A DNA stretch of 64,000 nt from a bacterium (GTDB lineage: Bacteria; Hydrothermota; Tepidihabitantia; Tepidihabitantales; Tepidihabitantaceae): assembly GCA_035505375.1 (NCBI GenBank), contig DATJQV010000075.1, forward strand, positions 147,393 to 211,392. The letters are read 5' to 3'. A program made the position numbers and the translations under genes. This document shows positions 1-8,597 of this stretch, one piece after another; position 1 is the first letter of the stretch; every line of letters starts with the position of its first letter. Under the pieces are notes generated by a model, which saw only the letters and a program-made list of their open reading frames with translations, searched no databases and was not told the origin of the DNA.

Positions 1-979
1 AGAGCGAGCAGAAGGTGCAGGAGCCGAGACAGCCGCGGTGTGAGGTTATCGAGAACCGGACCGTTTCCAGTGCGGGTATCTTCTCCGTGTAGTCGGGATG
101 AGGCATGCGCGTGTAAGGCAAGTCATACACGTGGTCGAGTTCGGCCTGGGACAGTGGCGCGGGCGGCGGGTAGTGTACGACCCAGCGGTCGCCATGCGGC
201 TGCGCGAGCGTGCGACCGGCGGGGTCATCGGCAGCGCGATGCCAGAGACGGAAGGCCTCGTTGAACTTGTCCTTGTCCGCGGCAACCGCTTCGTAGGAGG
301 GTAACGCGACGGCGTCGGCCGGCGGCTCCTTCCGGTTGACGCAACTGCCACGGATGCCGTCGAGCAGCGAGGGGGCGAGGGGCGAAGGACGAGGGGCGGG
401 CGGTTCGGCAGCAAGGCGCTGAGCGACCTCCACTAGGCTCCTTTCCGCCATGCCGTAGAGCAGGATGTCCGCACGCGTGTCCAGCAGCAGCGAGCGACGG
501 ACCGAGTCATCCCAGTAGTCGTAGTGGGCCAGCCGGCGCAGGCTGGCCTCGATGCCGCCGATGACCAGTGGGACGTCTTTGTAGACCTCCCGCAGCCGGT
601 TGCAGTAGACCGTCGTCGCGCGGTTGGGCCGCAGGCCCGGTTTGCCTCCGGGTGAGAAGTCGTCGGTTCGCCGGAGCTGGAGGTTCGGGCTGTAGTTGGC
701 AACCAGCGAATCAACGTTGCCGGCCGTGACTCCGAAGAAGAGTCGCGGCCGGCCGAGGGCAGTGAAATCTTCGGGTTCCGACCAGCGTGGCTGGGCGATC
801 ACGCCGACCCGGAATCCGGCGTCGAGCAGGACTCGCGCGACTACGGCGCAGCCGAACGATGGGTGGTCAACGTACGCGTCACCGCTGACTACGATGACGT
901 CGCACCAGTCCCAGCCGAGTGCCGCCATCCCTCGCCGGGAGAGCGGCGGCATTACCGCCGCTAGCGCGGCGGGGTCCAT
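1..979 (-). CDS. ygiQ: YgiQ-family radical SAM protein (C-terminal part beyond window edge)
   Basis: Reading the minus strand from the ATG at 979 gives an open frame that runs off the window. The N-terminal block around '[11 protein letters not shown]' and 'RVGVIAQP' is characteristic of the YgiQ/UPF0313 radical SAM family. Near the window edge is '[12 protein letters not shown]', the CxxxCxxC motif that binds the 4Fe-4S cluster. About 326 residues are visible and the family is usually 600 or more, so roughly half is missing. The ATG overlaps the stop of the upstream gene (TAATG), which suggests translational coupling. At 369-403 a G-rich repeat word is translated in frame as a Pro/Ala/Ser-rich linker. 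The exact substrate of the family is not settled. Confidence 0.9.
   Translation of the reverse strand, partial: MDPAALAAVMPPLSRRGMAALGWDWCDVIVVSGDAYVDHPSFGCAVVARVLLDAGFRVGVIAQPRWSEPEDFTALGRPRLFFGVTAGNVDSLVANYSPNLQLRRTDDFSPGGKPGLRPNRATTVYCNRLREVYKDVPLVIGGIEASLRRLAHYDYWDDSVRRSLLLDTRADILLYGMAERSLVEVAQRLAAEPPAPRPSPLAPSLLDGIRGSCVNRKEPPADAVALPSYEAVAADKDKFNEAFRLWHRAADDPAGRTLAQPHGDRWVVHYPPPAPLSQAELDHVYDLPYTRMPHPDYTEKIPALETVRFSITSHRGCLGSCTFCSL
369..403. repeat. Dispersed repeat word B (GGGACGAGGG-like) inside ygiQ
   Basis: A purine-rich tract of GGGGCGAGGGGCGAAGGACG type on the plus strand. The same word occurs at 16900-16940 inside scpB and at 35468-35500 inside pheT. Here it is translated in frame from the minus strand as a Pro/Ala/Ser-rich stretch between conserved YgiQ blocks. 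Confidence 0.55.
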
Positions 980-1590
980 TACTGCAGGTTCTGCAGCGCC
1001 GTCTTGGTGGAGTCGGCCAGCCCGGGACCTTCGGTGATTTCGGTCAGACCCAGCTGGACCAATTCCTTGTTGTCGTCGCCCGTGATGGTCTTGCCGGCCA
1101 TCACATCAAGCAGCACCTGAGTTTCCTTGTCATACTCCTTGCCGGCAACGGTGTAGAAGCAGTCAGCACTGGGGACGTCGGCGCTGTCTTCGTTGCACCC
1201 GTACGTCGGCAGAATCGCGGTCGACGTTCCACCACCGGTGGCGGTGAACGTGAAAGGCTTGACCAGCATCATGTATTCGAAGGTCGTGGGGTCCGCCGGG
1301 GCGAACACGAGTCCGGCCGGCAAGGTGACGCTGACGTCACTACCACTGTTGCTGACGACCAGGTACAGGGGCGTATTCGATTCCTGTGCGTCCGGGTCTT
1401 CTTCATACCCGTTGAGAGTGTCAACGGTGACACCGGTCGGCCACGTGAACGTCTGGATATTCGTATTCACGGGCTGGAACGCACCGGGCGTCCAGGCCCG
1501 TTCCGGTATTTTCTTGCAGGCACTTCCGGCCAGAACCGCGAAGGCCGCAACCAGAACCAGCAGACTGAGCAGACGAGATGCTTGTTTCAT
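979..1590 (-). CDS. Putative lipoprotein/secreted protein, unknown function
   Basis: A 203-aa protein that starts with Lys, a 20-residue hydrophobic segment and then 'LAGSACKK'. This looks like a signal peptide with a non-canonical lipobox (Gly-Ser-Ala before the Cys). The remainder is soluble, rich in Thr, Val and Asp, and carries two further cysteines near the '[16 protein letters not shown]' block that could form a disulfide. I recognise no family. Its stop codon TAA overlaps the ygiQ start. An extracytoplasmic location is inferred from the leader only. Confidence 0.65.
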   Translation of the reverse strand: MKQASRLLSLLVLVAAFAVLAGSACKKIPERAWTPGAFQPVNTNIQTFTWPTGVTVDTLNGYEEDPDAQESNTPLYLVVSNSGSDVSVTLPAGLVFAPADPTTFEYMMLVKPFTFTATGGGTSTAILPTYGCNEDSADVPSADCFYTVAGKEYDKETQVLLDVMAGKTITGDDNKELVQLGLTEITEGPGLADSTKTALQNLQ

Positions 1591-1633
1591 GACTACATGA
1601 TGGAGGATAAAAGGGCAGAAGTCAACCCGCGCG

Positions 1634-3118
1634 CTAGAGCAGGGTCAGGCGGCGGGTGAAGCACGAGCGCGGTCCCTTGAACCGTACAAAGAACGTGCCG
1701 GCGGGCATCCGCCGGCCGGACGGGAATGTCCGGTTCCAGACCCAGTACTGCGGGCCGGGCTCGAGCCGTCCATCGAACAGGCTGGTTACCAGGCGACCGG
1801 CGGCGTCATACACGGCAAGCGTATAGTGGCCCGGTTCGGTCACGGCCGCGCTGAAGTTGACCGGCCCACTTGACGGGTTTGGCCAGGAGGCAGGGCCGGG
1901 GGATTGGGAAACCGGCGCCGGGAGTCGGGACGAAGCGAGCCAGGGCGCCGCGAAACGGACGCCCCACGGCCCGGATTCCGTCTGCTGGCTGTAGAACACG
2001 CCCGGCAGCCGCATCGGTGCATGCGGCACATATACGAGCCTCGGCGCAAGCCCGGCGAGCGGGAACCGGCTGACCTTGACCGGGCTCAGCCAGCCATCGG
2101 GGGCAGAGGAGTTGGCGCAGGTCCAGTAGGCCGCGACCTCGTTCGCGCTTTGACGGCTGCCCGCTGCATAGCAGAGGCTGACGTAGTCGTTTGGTTTGGA
2201 GCGGTCGGCGGCGAGGCGGGGCTGCTGTTCTTCGGTGGTCGAGTTACCGAACGGCAGACCGAGGGTCCAGTTTGATCCTCCGTCCGTGCTTGACGAGTAC
2301 TCGAGGTCGCGCACCGATGTGTCGCGGCGTCCAACGGTGTAGAAGACCCAGACCGCAGCCTTCGATTCCGGCGTGGAGTCGGCCTGCATGACGGTCGGGT
2401 CGAAGCACTGCCCGGCAAGGCTGTCGCTCACGACTCGGTAGGTTGACCAGTAACCCGGCATCCCGTAGTGGCGGTTGAAGGAATAGTGTATTTCGCCGCC
2501 ATTCAGCGCGTAGCGCCAGGCGCAGTGAATCGTCGAGCCGGTCGTGTAGGAGATGCACGGGTCCCAGGCGTTCCACCAGTCGGTTCCAGGCTCCCAGGAC
2601 AGGCCATAGTCAAGCGAGCGGGTAAACGCTCCGGTCCGGCCGGCGCGGTGTTCGTTCACGTAAAGGCAGTAGAGGTAGTAGTGGGCGTCGCGGTCGATGG
2701 CGACGGAGAAGTCGTCGATCGTGTCCGGGCCCACCGCGACGGGCATGAGGCCGGGCTGGCTCGAGTCGTAAGGAATCCGCGCCAGCCACAGGTCGCCGCC
2801 GTTACCGGATTGAAGCATGAACAGGTAGAAGAACGACGAGTCGCCCTGGCCGGAGACGAGCTGCAGCTGCCGCACCGATGCGTCGGCGTGCATCGCCCAA
2901 CGGCCGTGCCAGGTTGAGCCGAAGTCTCCTGAATAGTATAAACCAACAGCGCTGTCCTGGTAGGCGATCGCGGCCCAGATACCGCCGGAGGTATCAGCGG
3001 TCGCGTCGAAGGCCGTGACGGAACCGCTGTCAATCAGGACTTCGGAGCCCCAGAAGCCGGCCGCGGCGACGGAACCTACCGCAAGCAGTACGAGCACACC
3101 TCGGCTCATGCTTCGCAC
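1634..3118 (-). CDS. Secreted BNR/sialidase-like protein with C-terminal sorting tail
   Basis: A 494-aa protein. A signal peptide (about residues 1-21, 'GVLVLLAVGSVAAAGFWG') is followed by repeated blades with Asp-box-like motifs such as 'YYSGDFGSTWHG', 'RSLDYGLSWEPG' and 'SSTDGGSNWTLG'. These suggest a beta-propeller exo-domain of BNR/sialidase type. The last 75 residues ('NPSSGPVNFS...VYDAAGRLVTSLFDG...PAGTFFVRF') match the Por/FlgD-like C-terminal sorting domain of FCB-group secreted proteins. Similar tails occur on the proteins at 19931, 24584 and 58822. No catalytic residues of a true sialidase could be assigned, so it may be purely structural or binding. An outer-surface or secreted location is inferred from the tail. 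Confidence 0.8.
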   Translation of the reverse strand: MRSMSRGVLVLLAVGSVAAAGFWGSEVLIDSGSVTAFDATADTSGGIWAAIAYQDSAVGLYYSGDFGSTWHGRWAMHADASVRQLQLVSGQGDSSFFYLFMLQSGNGGDLWLARIPYDSSQPGLMPVAVGPDTIDDFSVAIDRDAHYYLYCLYVNEHRAGRTGAFTRSLDYGLSWEPGTDWWNAWDPCISYTTGSTIHCAWRYALNGGEIHYSFNRHYGMPGYWSTYRVVSDSLAGQCFDPTVMQADSTPESKAAVWVFYTVGRRDTSVRDLEYSSSTDGGSNWTLGLPFGNSTTEEQQPRLAADRSKPNDYVSLCYAAGSRQSANEVAAYWTCANSSAPDGWLSPVKVSRFPLAGLAPRLVYVPHAPMRLPGVFYSQQTESGPWGVRFAAPWLASSRLPAPVSQSPGPASWPNPSSGPVNFSAAVTEPGHYTLAVYDAAGRLVTSLFDGRLEPGPQYWVWNRTFPSGRRMPAGTFFVRFKGPRSCFTRRLTLL

Positions 3119-3513
3119 AACGATAATTCAAGCCACGCCGTTACCAAAGTCAAGGCAAGTCTCTCCCGTTGGGCTGGCAACGGAAACCAGCCGGCTGCGG
3201 CTGGAGTGCACGTGGTGAGACACCACAGGGCCGATCGGACGTGGCACGAGGGAAACTGCTTACTTCACGCTGCCGTTGCTGAGTTTCAAATCGCCACGCC
3301 CTGGAGTGCGCACCACCGGTAGCCGGTCGAGTTTGCGCTGTTGACTTCCGGGGCACTCCGCCGAATCGAACCCGTGATGGCCCACACGGGAAGTTGTGGG
3401 TCAACAACGCAGACTGTTGCGAGGTGCCTGAAGAAGCAGGGGGATTGCCCTCAGCCCCTTGACTTGTGAACGACAGCCTCATACACTTAACTGCGTGACT
3501 AGACAACAGGTCC
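3119..3513. other. Intergenic region between divergent genes
   Basis: About 395 bases separate the BNR-like gene and the sigma54 activator gene. I see no convincing coding sequence. The only assigned element is the plus-strand promoter at 3459-3487. Confidence 0.5.
3459..3487 (+). promoter_or_regulatory. Sigma70-type promoter for the 3514 gene
   Basis: TTGACT (3459-3464), a 17-bp spacer, then TACACT (3482-3487). The predicted start near 3494 gives a leader of about 20 nt before the ATG at 3514. The -10 box is a weak match. Confidence 0.5.
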
Positions 3514-5166
3514 ATGGCTAAACCGGTCATACTGGTAGTTGACGACCTTCCGTCTAGTTATGATAGTCTGGTCAAGGGTACCGGACAGTACGATGGCGGA
3601 CGGTTGGCGCGTGAGTTCGACTATGTCCATCTCGACTGCTTCGCCGAAGTCCGCCAGTGGTACAACCGAAACCGGGCGCGTTTTGTCGCGCTGATCGTCC
3701 AGGACGTTGACTTCAGTCACACTACAGATGAGCGTAAGCTGGTGGACTACCCAGACATCCTCAAGCCCCTGCAGCGCACACCGGACATCAAAGCCTTGCA
3801 GGGTTTTCTGATCTATGGCTACATCCGCCAGAACAACATCGACCGCATTGCGCCGGTCATCTTCGTCTCCAGCCGGACCGGCATTGAGTCGACCAGCGAG
3901 TTCTCGGAGTTCATCATCCGGCCCGGGTACGGCCTCTGTTCGTTCGTGCCGGAGAGCGCGGTTGGAGACCAGTACTACCCGAAGCTAGCCGCCTCAATCG
4001 ACACGCTCGCCATACGGCCGCTTACTGACGAACAACGCAACCACTGGACCACCGAGCATCACATGGTAGTTGGCCGGGCGCGCAAGATGGCTTTCCTTGT
4101 CTACGAGATAGAGCGTATCGGCCCGTCCGACGCCACCGTGCTGCTGCTGGGGGCGTCGGGCGTCGGCAAGGAGCTCGTAGCCAATGCCCTGCACCGCTGC
4201 AGCTACCGCCACGTCGAAGGTGACCCCGGCCGCGAGTATCCGCTCACCGTCAACATGGCGGCCCTCAGCTCAAACCTGGTCGAGGATGAACTTTTCGGGC
4301 ACCAGCGGGGCGCATTTACCGGCGCGGTGGGAGAGCGGTCGGGAATCCTGGAGACGGCACAGGGCTCGACGGTTTTTCTTGACGAAATCGGCGATATCGG
4401 GCAAGAAACGCAGGTCAAACTCCTCCGGGCGATGGAGTATCACCGCATCAAGCGCGTCGGCAGCTCGCGCGAGCTCAGGATCGACATGCGCATCGTCGCC
4501 GCTACCAACCGCAGCGTGCCGGAGCTGCAGGTCCGGTTCAGACCGGACTTCTATGGCCGGCTGGTTCAGCACTGCATTCCTGTGCCATCAATCCGTGAGC
4601 GCTGGGAGAATGAGCCGGCCGACTGCGTCGAGGCGGATATCGAAGACATCGCCCACTATGTCATTCAGATCATGAACGCCAATCCTCGGCACAAGCGACA
4701 GCTGGGGATCGAACGCACCGCCGTGAAGTTCATCCGCCAGGTCGTTCAGCAGCACGTCGACGGCAGTAATGATTTGCTCGACGGCAACGTCCGTACGCTA
4801 CGGAACATCATTGAGCGTGCATACGAACGCGCACAGTACGACGGTAGCGCCGAGATAGGTTTCGGCCACGTGATGCCGGCCCTCGGCATGGTCAGGCTCC
4901 TCAGCACGCAAACCCCGCGTCCCTCCGGATCCGTCCCGCGACCCCGAGACAGCAGCGCTACCTCGGGCACCGACCGGCCCTCGACATCAGACGCCGGTCC
5001 ACTCCAAGCCGCCGTCGGCACGCTCGCACTGCATGAGATCGAGGGTCAGGCCATAAGGGAGGCCCTTCAAAGAACTCAGAACAACCAGACCCGCGCCGCC
5101 GAGCTGCTTGGTATCCACCGGGACACGCTGCGTCGCAAGATGGCCGAGCACGATCTCGGGGCATGA
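3514..5166 (+). CDS. Sigma54-dependent response-regulator-like transcription activator
   Basis: A 550-aa protein. Residues 1-160 begin 'VILVVDD' and resemble a diverged receiver domain, although the phospho-acceptor is uncertain ('VQDVDF'). The AAA+ domain follows, with Walker A 'GASGVGKE' (about 213-220), the sigma54-contact loop 'GAFTGA' (about 266), and Walker B 'VFLDEIGD'. The C-terminus ends in a Fis-type helix-turn-helix, 'NNQTRAAELLGIHRDTLRRKM' (about 523-543). This is the full architecture of an enhancer-binding protein that hydrolyses ATP to open sigma54 promoters. It stands alone, with no adjacent sensor kinase. A second GAFTGA protein lies at 48426-53654. The target genes are unknown. 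Confidence 0.93.
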   Translation: MAKPVILVVDDLPSSYDSLVKGTGQYDGGRLAREFDYVHLDCFAEVRQWYNRNRARFVALIVQDVDFSHTTDERKLVDYPDILKPLQRTPDIKALQGFLIYGYIRQNNIDRIAPVIFVSSRTGIESTSEFSEFIIRPGYGLCSFVPESAVGDQYYPKLAASIDTLAIRPLTDEQRNHWTTEHHMVVGRARKMAFLVYEIERIGPSDATVLLLGASGVGKELVANALHRCSYRHVEGDPGREYPLTVNMAALSSNLVEDELFGHQRGAFTGAVGERSGILETAQGSTVFLDEIGDIGQETQVKLLRAMEYHRIKRVGSSRELRIDMRIVAATNRSVPELQVRFRPDFYGRLVQHCIPVPSIRERWENEPADCVEADIEDIAHYVIQIMNANPRHKRQLGIERTAVKFIRQVVQQHVDGSNDLLDGNVRTLRNIIERAYERAQYDGSAEIGFGHVMPALGMVRLLSTQTPRPSGSVPRPRDSSATSGTDRPSTSDAGPLQAAVGTLALHEIEGQAIREALQRTQNNQTRAAELLGIHRDTLRRKMAEHDLGA

Positions 5167-5177
5167 ATCGCTGTCGT

Positions 5178-5195
5178 ATTTTGCTGCAGCAAAAT
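5178..5195. repeat. 18-bp perfect palindrome after the activator gene
   Basis: ATTTTGCTGCAGCAAAAT is fully self-complementary and begins 11 bases after the stop codon of the sigma54 activator. It can fold as a 7-bp stem with a TGCA loop. It has no T-tract on the plus strand, so it is either a weak terminator or a protein-binding site. Confidence 0.5.
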
Positions 5196-5447
5196 CACGC
5201 ACAGGGCAATAGTTGTGTTGACAGCTGTGATCGTCCATCAAGATAATGCATTGAAAAGAATTGATTTAAGTCATTGACTCGCATGGGTGCGGCTTGGCAT
5301 GCCAAGTGCACATAGGATGTCTGCATACTGGGATAGCGGTGGGCCCAGAGAGTCAGACCGAGCCAAGCTGAGGTTCTCTCCAAGGGCAGGAAGCGCTCAT
5401 ACGTCCCCTCCTCACCAGTCAACACTCTCGACGGGGACCGACTAAGA

Positions 5448-5480
5448 ACGCGGCGCATCGTAGCCCACGATGCGCCGCGT
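5448..5480. repeat. Strong hairpin, 13-bp perfect arms
   Basis: ACGCGGCGCATCG (5448-5460) and its exact reverse complement (5468-5480) are separated by a 7-base loop. There is no T-run on either side, so a simple intrinsic terminator is not supported. It could be a structured RNA, an operator or a relic of a palindromic repeat. Confidence 0.6.
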
Positions 5481-5609
5481 GTCCTTTGCCGAAAGACTCC
5501 TGTTCAACGCCATTCCTGTCTCGCCGCGCGGTGGCCCTTCACACCCCAAGCGGTGGTATCTTGTGAACATCGGCCCGCTGCTGGAATGTGTGACCGGCGT
5601 CCCGAATCC

Positions 5610-5638
5610 TTGACCAGCCTCGAATCTCCCAATAATAT
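5610..5638 (+). promoter_or_regulatory. Promoter of the glycosyltransferase-ABC-pdxA operon, leaderless type
   Basis: TTGACC (5610-5615), a 17-bp spacer and TAATAT (5633-5638). Only nine bases separate the -10 box from the ATG at 5648, and no Shine-Dalgarno is present. Transcription should therefore start within about three bases of the initiation codon. Confidence 0.65.
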
Positions 5639-5647
5639 GAGCGTCCC

Positions 5648-6757
5648 ATGAGAATACTCGTCGTGAACTGGCGCGATTCCCGGAATCCTCTGGCGGGTGG
5701 TGCCGAGGTCTATTTCCAGGAGATCTTCTCACGCCTGGTCAGACGCGGCCACGACGTTACCCTGCTCAGCGAGCGGTTCGCCGGGTCGTCTGCGGAGGAG
5801 GTGAACGAGGGCATTCGTGTAATCCGCGCCGGGGGCAAGTTCACGTTCAACTTCACGGCCGGGCGGATGGTTGGACGGCTGGCCGAGTCCCTGAACGCCG
5901 ACGTCGTCATCGATGACCTTAACAAGATTCCCTTCTACTCACCGTGGCACACACGGCGGCCGGTCCTGGCCATCCTGATGCACCTTTTCCGCGGCAGCAT
6001 CTTTCGCGAAACCCTGCCGCCCATGGCAGCCTACGTGTGGGCGTCGGAGACCATGATTCCCCTCGCCTACAGGCAGTGCCGGTTCGCAGTCCTCTCCGAA
6101 AGTTCAAAGAAAGACACCGTGAGGGTCGGCATCGATCCGGGCCGCATAGCGGTAATCCCTCCGGGTACCGACTTCCTACGGTTCCGACCTGATAACTCGG
6201 TGCCCCGCGAACGGTTGGTGCTGCACGTCGGACGGCTCAAGCGCTACAAGGCAACGGACCACCTGCTGCTTGCCGCGAAGAAGCTGAAGGAGCGTGGCGT
6301 CAGCTTCACGACTGTCATCGTCGGCGACGGAGACGACAAGCCAAGGCTAGAAGCGCTCGCCGCGAAGCTCGGATTGGGCGAACAAGTGCGGTTCACCGGC
6401 TTCGTGCCGGAAGCGGAGAAGGTGAGCTGGTATCGTCGGGCTGCGGTGCTCGTCGAAAACTCGGTCAAGGAGGGCTGGGGGCTGATTGTGATGGAGGCAA
6501 ATGCCTGTGGGACGCCGGTTGTCGCCGCGAACTCTCCAGGCCTGCGCGATTCATCCAAGGATGGCGTGAACGGCCTGATGTACGAGTACGGCGACGTGCC
6601 GTCGCTGGCCGAGAAACTGGAGAAGCTGTTGTCCGATGACGCGCTGCGTGCCCGTCTCGGTCAGCAGGGAATCGCGTGGGCGAAGCAGTGGACCTGGGAC
6701 GGTGCAGCCGAGGCGATGGAGCGGGTAGCCGATAAAGCGATAAACGAGGGACGATGA
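5648..6757 (+). CDS. Glycosyltransferase family 4 protein
   Basis: A 369-aa GT-B glycosyltransferase. The N-terminal acceptor domain carries the 'GGAEVYFQEIFSRLVRRGHDVTLL' region. The C-terminal nucleotide-sugar domain has 'LHVGRLKRYKATDHLLLAAKKL', 'FTGFVPEAEKVSWYRRA' and the donor-site block 'VKEGWGLIVMEANACGTPVVA', which matches the E-x7-E signature of GT4. It likely transfers a sugar to a lipid-linked or surface glycan in the cytoplasm. It is the first gene of an overlapping cluster: its stop overlaps the start of the ABC ATPase (ATGA at 6754). That context suggests the sugar product or its carrier is exported by the ABC-2 system. Donor and acceptor are unknown. Confidence 0.9.
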   Translation: MRILVVNWRDSRNPLAGGAEVYFQEIFSRLVRRGHDVTLLSERFAGSSAEEVNEGIRVIRAGGKFTFNFTAGRMVGRLAESLNADVVIDDLNKIPFYSPWHTRRPVLAILMHLFRGSIFRETLPPMAAYVWASETMIPLAYRQCRFAVLSESSKKDTVRVGIDPGRIAVIPPGTDFLRFRPDNSVPRERLVLHVGRLKRYKATDHLLLAAKKLKERGVSFTTVIVGDGDDKPRLEALAAKLGLGEQVRFTGFVPEAEKVSWYRRAAVLVENSVKEGWGLIVMEANACGTPVVAANSPGLRDSSKDGVNGLMYEYGDVPSLAEKLEKLLSDDALRARLGQQGIAWAKQWTWDGAAEAMERVADKAINEGR

Positions 6758-7770
6758 ACGAAGAACGAACGCCGGCGCTCGAGGTGCAGTCGGTCGTAAA
6801 GAATTTCCGCCGCGGGCGCGGACTGAAGAAGAAGATAACACGGGCAGTGGACGGTGCGACTCTGACTCTGCGCAGAGGAGAACTCTTCGGGCTGCTCGGT
6901 CCGAACGGCGCGGGCAAGACCACGCTCGTGCGCTGCATCGCGACCCTCTTGATTCCCGATGCCGGAACCGTCAAGGTGCTTGGCCACGACGCCTTCAAGG
7001 ATTCGCTCTACTGCCGCCAGCGCATCGGCCTGCTGACTTCGGGTGAGCGGACCCTTTACTGGAAACTCTCGGCCCGCGACAACCTCAACTTCTTCGCCGC
7101 GCTCTACGGACTGACCGGCAAGGCCCGCGACAAGCGGATCGACTACCTGATCGAGCTCCTCGGCCTGAAAGAAGTCGAGCGCGACCGGCTCGAGCGCTAC
7201 TCTTCGGGAATGAAGCAGAAGGTGAGCCTGGCCCGGGCGATACTCCACAACCCGGACCTCATCCTGCTCGACGAGCCTTCGCTCGGGCTCGACCCGCAGT
7301 TCGCCCGGTTCATCCGTGGATTCATCAAGGACGAGCTGAACCGCAAGCAGGGCAAGACCATCCTGCTCACCACACATTACATGGATGAGGCGGACGAGTT
7401 ATGCCAGCGGATTGCTTTCATCAACAAGGGCAAGATAGTGGACGTGAAGACGCCGGAGCAGTACAAGCGGGACATCCCGCACACCGAGGTGCTGGAAATC
7501 CGCATCCAGGGGCAGCCCGACACGTCGCCGATCCAGGCCCTGCCCGGAGTCGAGCGTATCGCGTCCGAGTTCAAGGAGGGCGTGACCACGCTCAAGGTCG
7601 TTGCTCCGCGCGCCGAGGCGGTGTTGTCCGAGGCGATCGAGCACCTGCGCAGGGGTGGCCGGATACTGGGCATCGACATCAAGCAACCGACACTCGAGGA
7701 CGTGTTCCTGTATGTCACCGGGACGTCGCTCGGCGCTGACACGGCCGAGCACAAGCCCGAACCCGAATGA
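6754..7770 (+). CDS. ABC-2 type transporter ATP-binding protein (NatA/DrrA-like)
   Basis: A 338-aa ATPase with Walker A 'GPNGAGKTT', ABC signature 'YSSGMKQKVSLARAIL', Walker B 'LILLDEPSLGLD' and the switch His in 'LLTTHYMDEA'. The extra C-terminal domain of about 90 aa (residues 245-325) is typical of the DrrA/NatA group. The gene overlaps the glycosyltransferase stop and the next permease start by 4 bp each, so it is very likely co-transcribed and translationally coupled. It powers the two permeases encoded next. The cargo is unknown; a polysaccharide, lipid or drug-like compound are all possible for this family. Confidence 0.93.
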   Translation: MNEERTPALEVQSVVKNFRRGRGLKKKITRAVDGATLTLRRGELFGLLGPNGAGKTTLVRCIATLLIPDAGTVKVLGHDAFKDSLYCRQRIGLLTSGERTLYWKLSARDNLNFFAALYGLTGKARDKRIDYLIELLGLKEVERDRLERYSSGMKQKVSLARAILHNPDLILLDEPSLGLDPQFARFIRGFIKDELNRKQGKTILLTTHYMDEADELCQRIAFINKGKIVDVKTPEQYKRDIPHTEVLEIRIQGQPDTSPIQALPGVERIASEFKEGVTTLKVVAPRAEAVLSEAIEHLRRGGRILGIDIKQPTLEDVFLYVTGTSLGADTAEHKPEPE

Positions 7771-8597
7771 GCTTCGCGGCCACGGCGTACGTCATCCGGG
7801 CCGAAATGGCCAAGACGCTGCGCATCTACTTCTCCTACCCGATCATCGTCGTGTACTGGGCAATCTTCCCGGTGCTATGGGTCTTTCCGTTCCTGTTCCA
7901 GGGCAAGGCAATGGTCGGCTCGAATTCGAGCGCCGCGTTCCAGCACCTGACCGGTTCGGGCAACTACATGGCTTTCATCCTCATCGGCGCGATGGTGTCG
8001 AACTTCGTCTTCTCCGGGCTCTGGGGCGTGGGCAACAGCCTGCGCGAAGAAACCTACTGGGGAACGATGGAGTACATCATTGCCTCGCCCACACACCCGC
8101 TGGTTGTCCTCATCGGCAAGACGCTGGCCGAGGCCTCGGTTACAACGTGCATCGTTTTCCTGCAGGCCACGATTATCAGCCTGCTGCCGTTCGGCATCTC
8201 CTTTACGCTTGCCAAGGTTCTGCCAGTGCTGTTGCTCGTCGTCCTGCTGATGGTCGGGTTCTACGGCTTCGCCATCGCCTTCGCCGGGTTCACGCTGCTT
8301 ATCAAGGAAGTCCACGGTTGGGTACATACGCTCGAATGGGTCTTCTTCCTGTTCTCACCCATCCGCTACCCCGTGCAGGTGAACCCGATTACATCATTCG
8401 TCAGCGTGTTGATCCCGCTGACCTGGGCGCTCGTCGCCATCCGCGGCATCATCCTGCTGAACCAGCGCGCGGTTGGACTCTGGAAGATCTCAGGAATCCT
8501 GGTGGCGATGGACGCGGTCCTGCTCCTCGGCGGCTACTTCACATTCGTCGCGCTCGAACGCAAGACCCGCCGGGACGGAACGGTCGGAATGCACTGA
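7767..8597 (+). CDS. ABC-2 type transporter permease 1
   Basis: A 276-aa protein with about six hydrophobic segments and a topology typical of ABC-2 permeases: an N-terminal amphipathic stretch, TM1 near residues 25-45 and a 'WGTMEYIIASPTHP' block. The 'GTxExxxxSP' motif is characteristic of the family. It overlaps the ATPase gene (ATGA) and shares TGATG with permease 2. It probably forms a heterodimeric membrane channel with permease 2. Confidence 0.9.
   Translation: MSFAATAYVIRAEMAKTLRIYFSYPIIVVYWAIFPVLWVFPFLFQGKAMVGSNSSAAFQHLTGSGNYMAFILIGAMVSNFVFSGLWGVGNSLREETYWGTMEYIIASPTHPLVVLIGKTLAEASVTTCIVFLQATIISLLPFGISFTLAKVLPVLLLVVLLMVGFYGFAIAFAGFTLLIKEVHGWVHTLEWVFFLFSPIRYPVQVNPITSFVSVLIPLTWALVAIRGIILLNQRAVGLWKISGILVAMDAVLLLGGYFTFVALERKTRRDGTVGMH

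Larger units (their letters stand above)
5196..5647. other. Intergenic region with strong hairpin
   Basis: No supported gene lies between the activator and the glycosyltransferase. The region holds a strong hairpin (5448-5480) and the promoter at 5610-5638. Near 5601-5628 the words GAATCCTTGACC and CTCGAATC resemble the GGATTC repeat family, so the -35 box may derive from a decayed repeat copy (inference). Confidence 0.5.

Noticed and set aside
7601-8596. Upstream extension of permease 2 into the ATPase and permease 1 genes
   Set aside because: The sequence before 8597 is the wrong frame of two conserved genes; TGATG at 8595-8599 gives the proper start.
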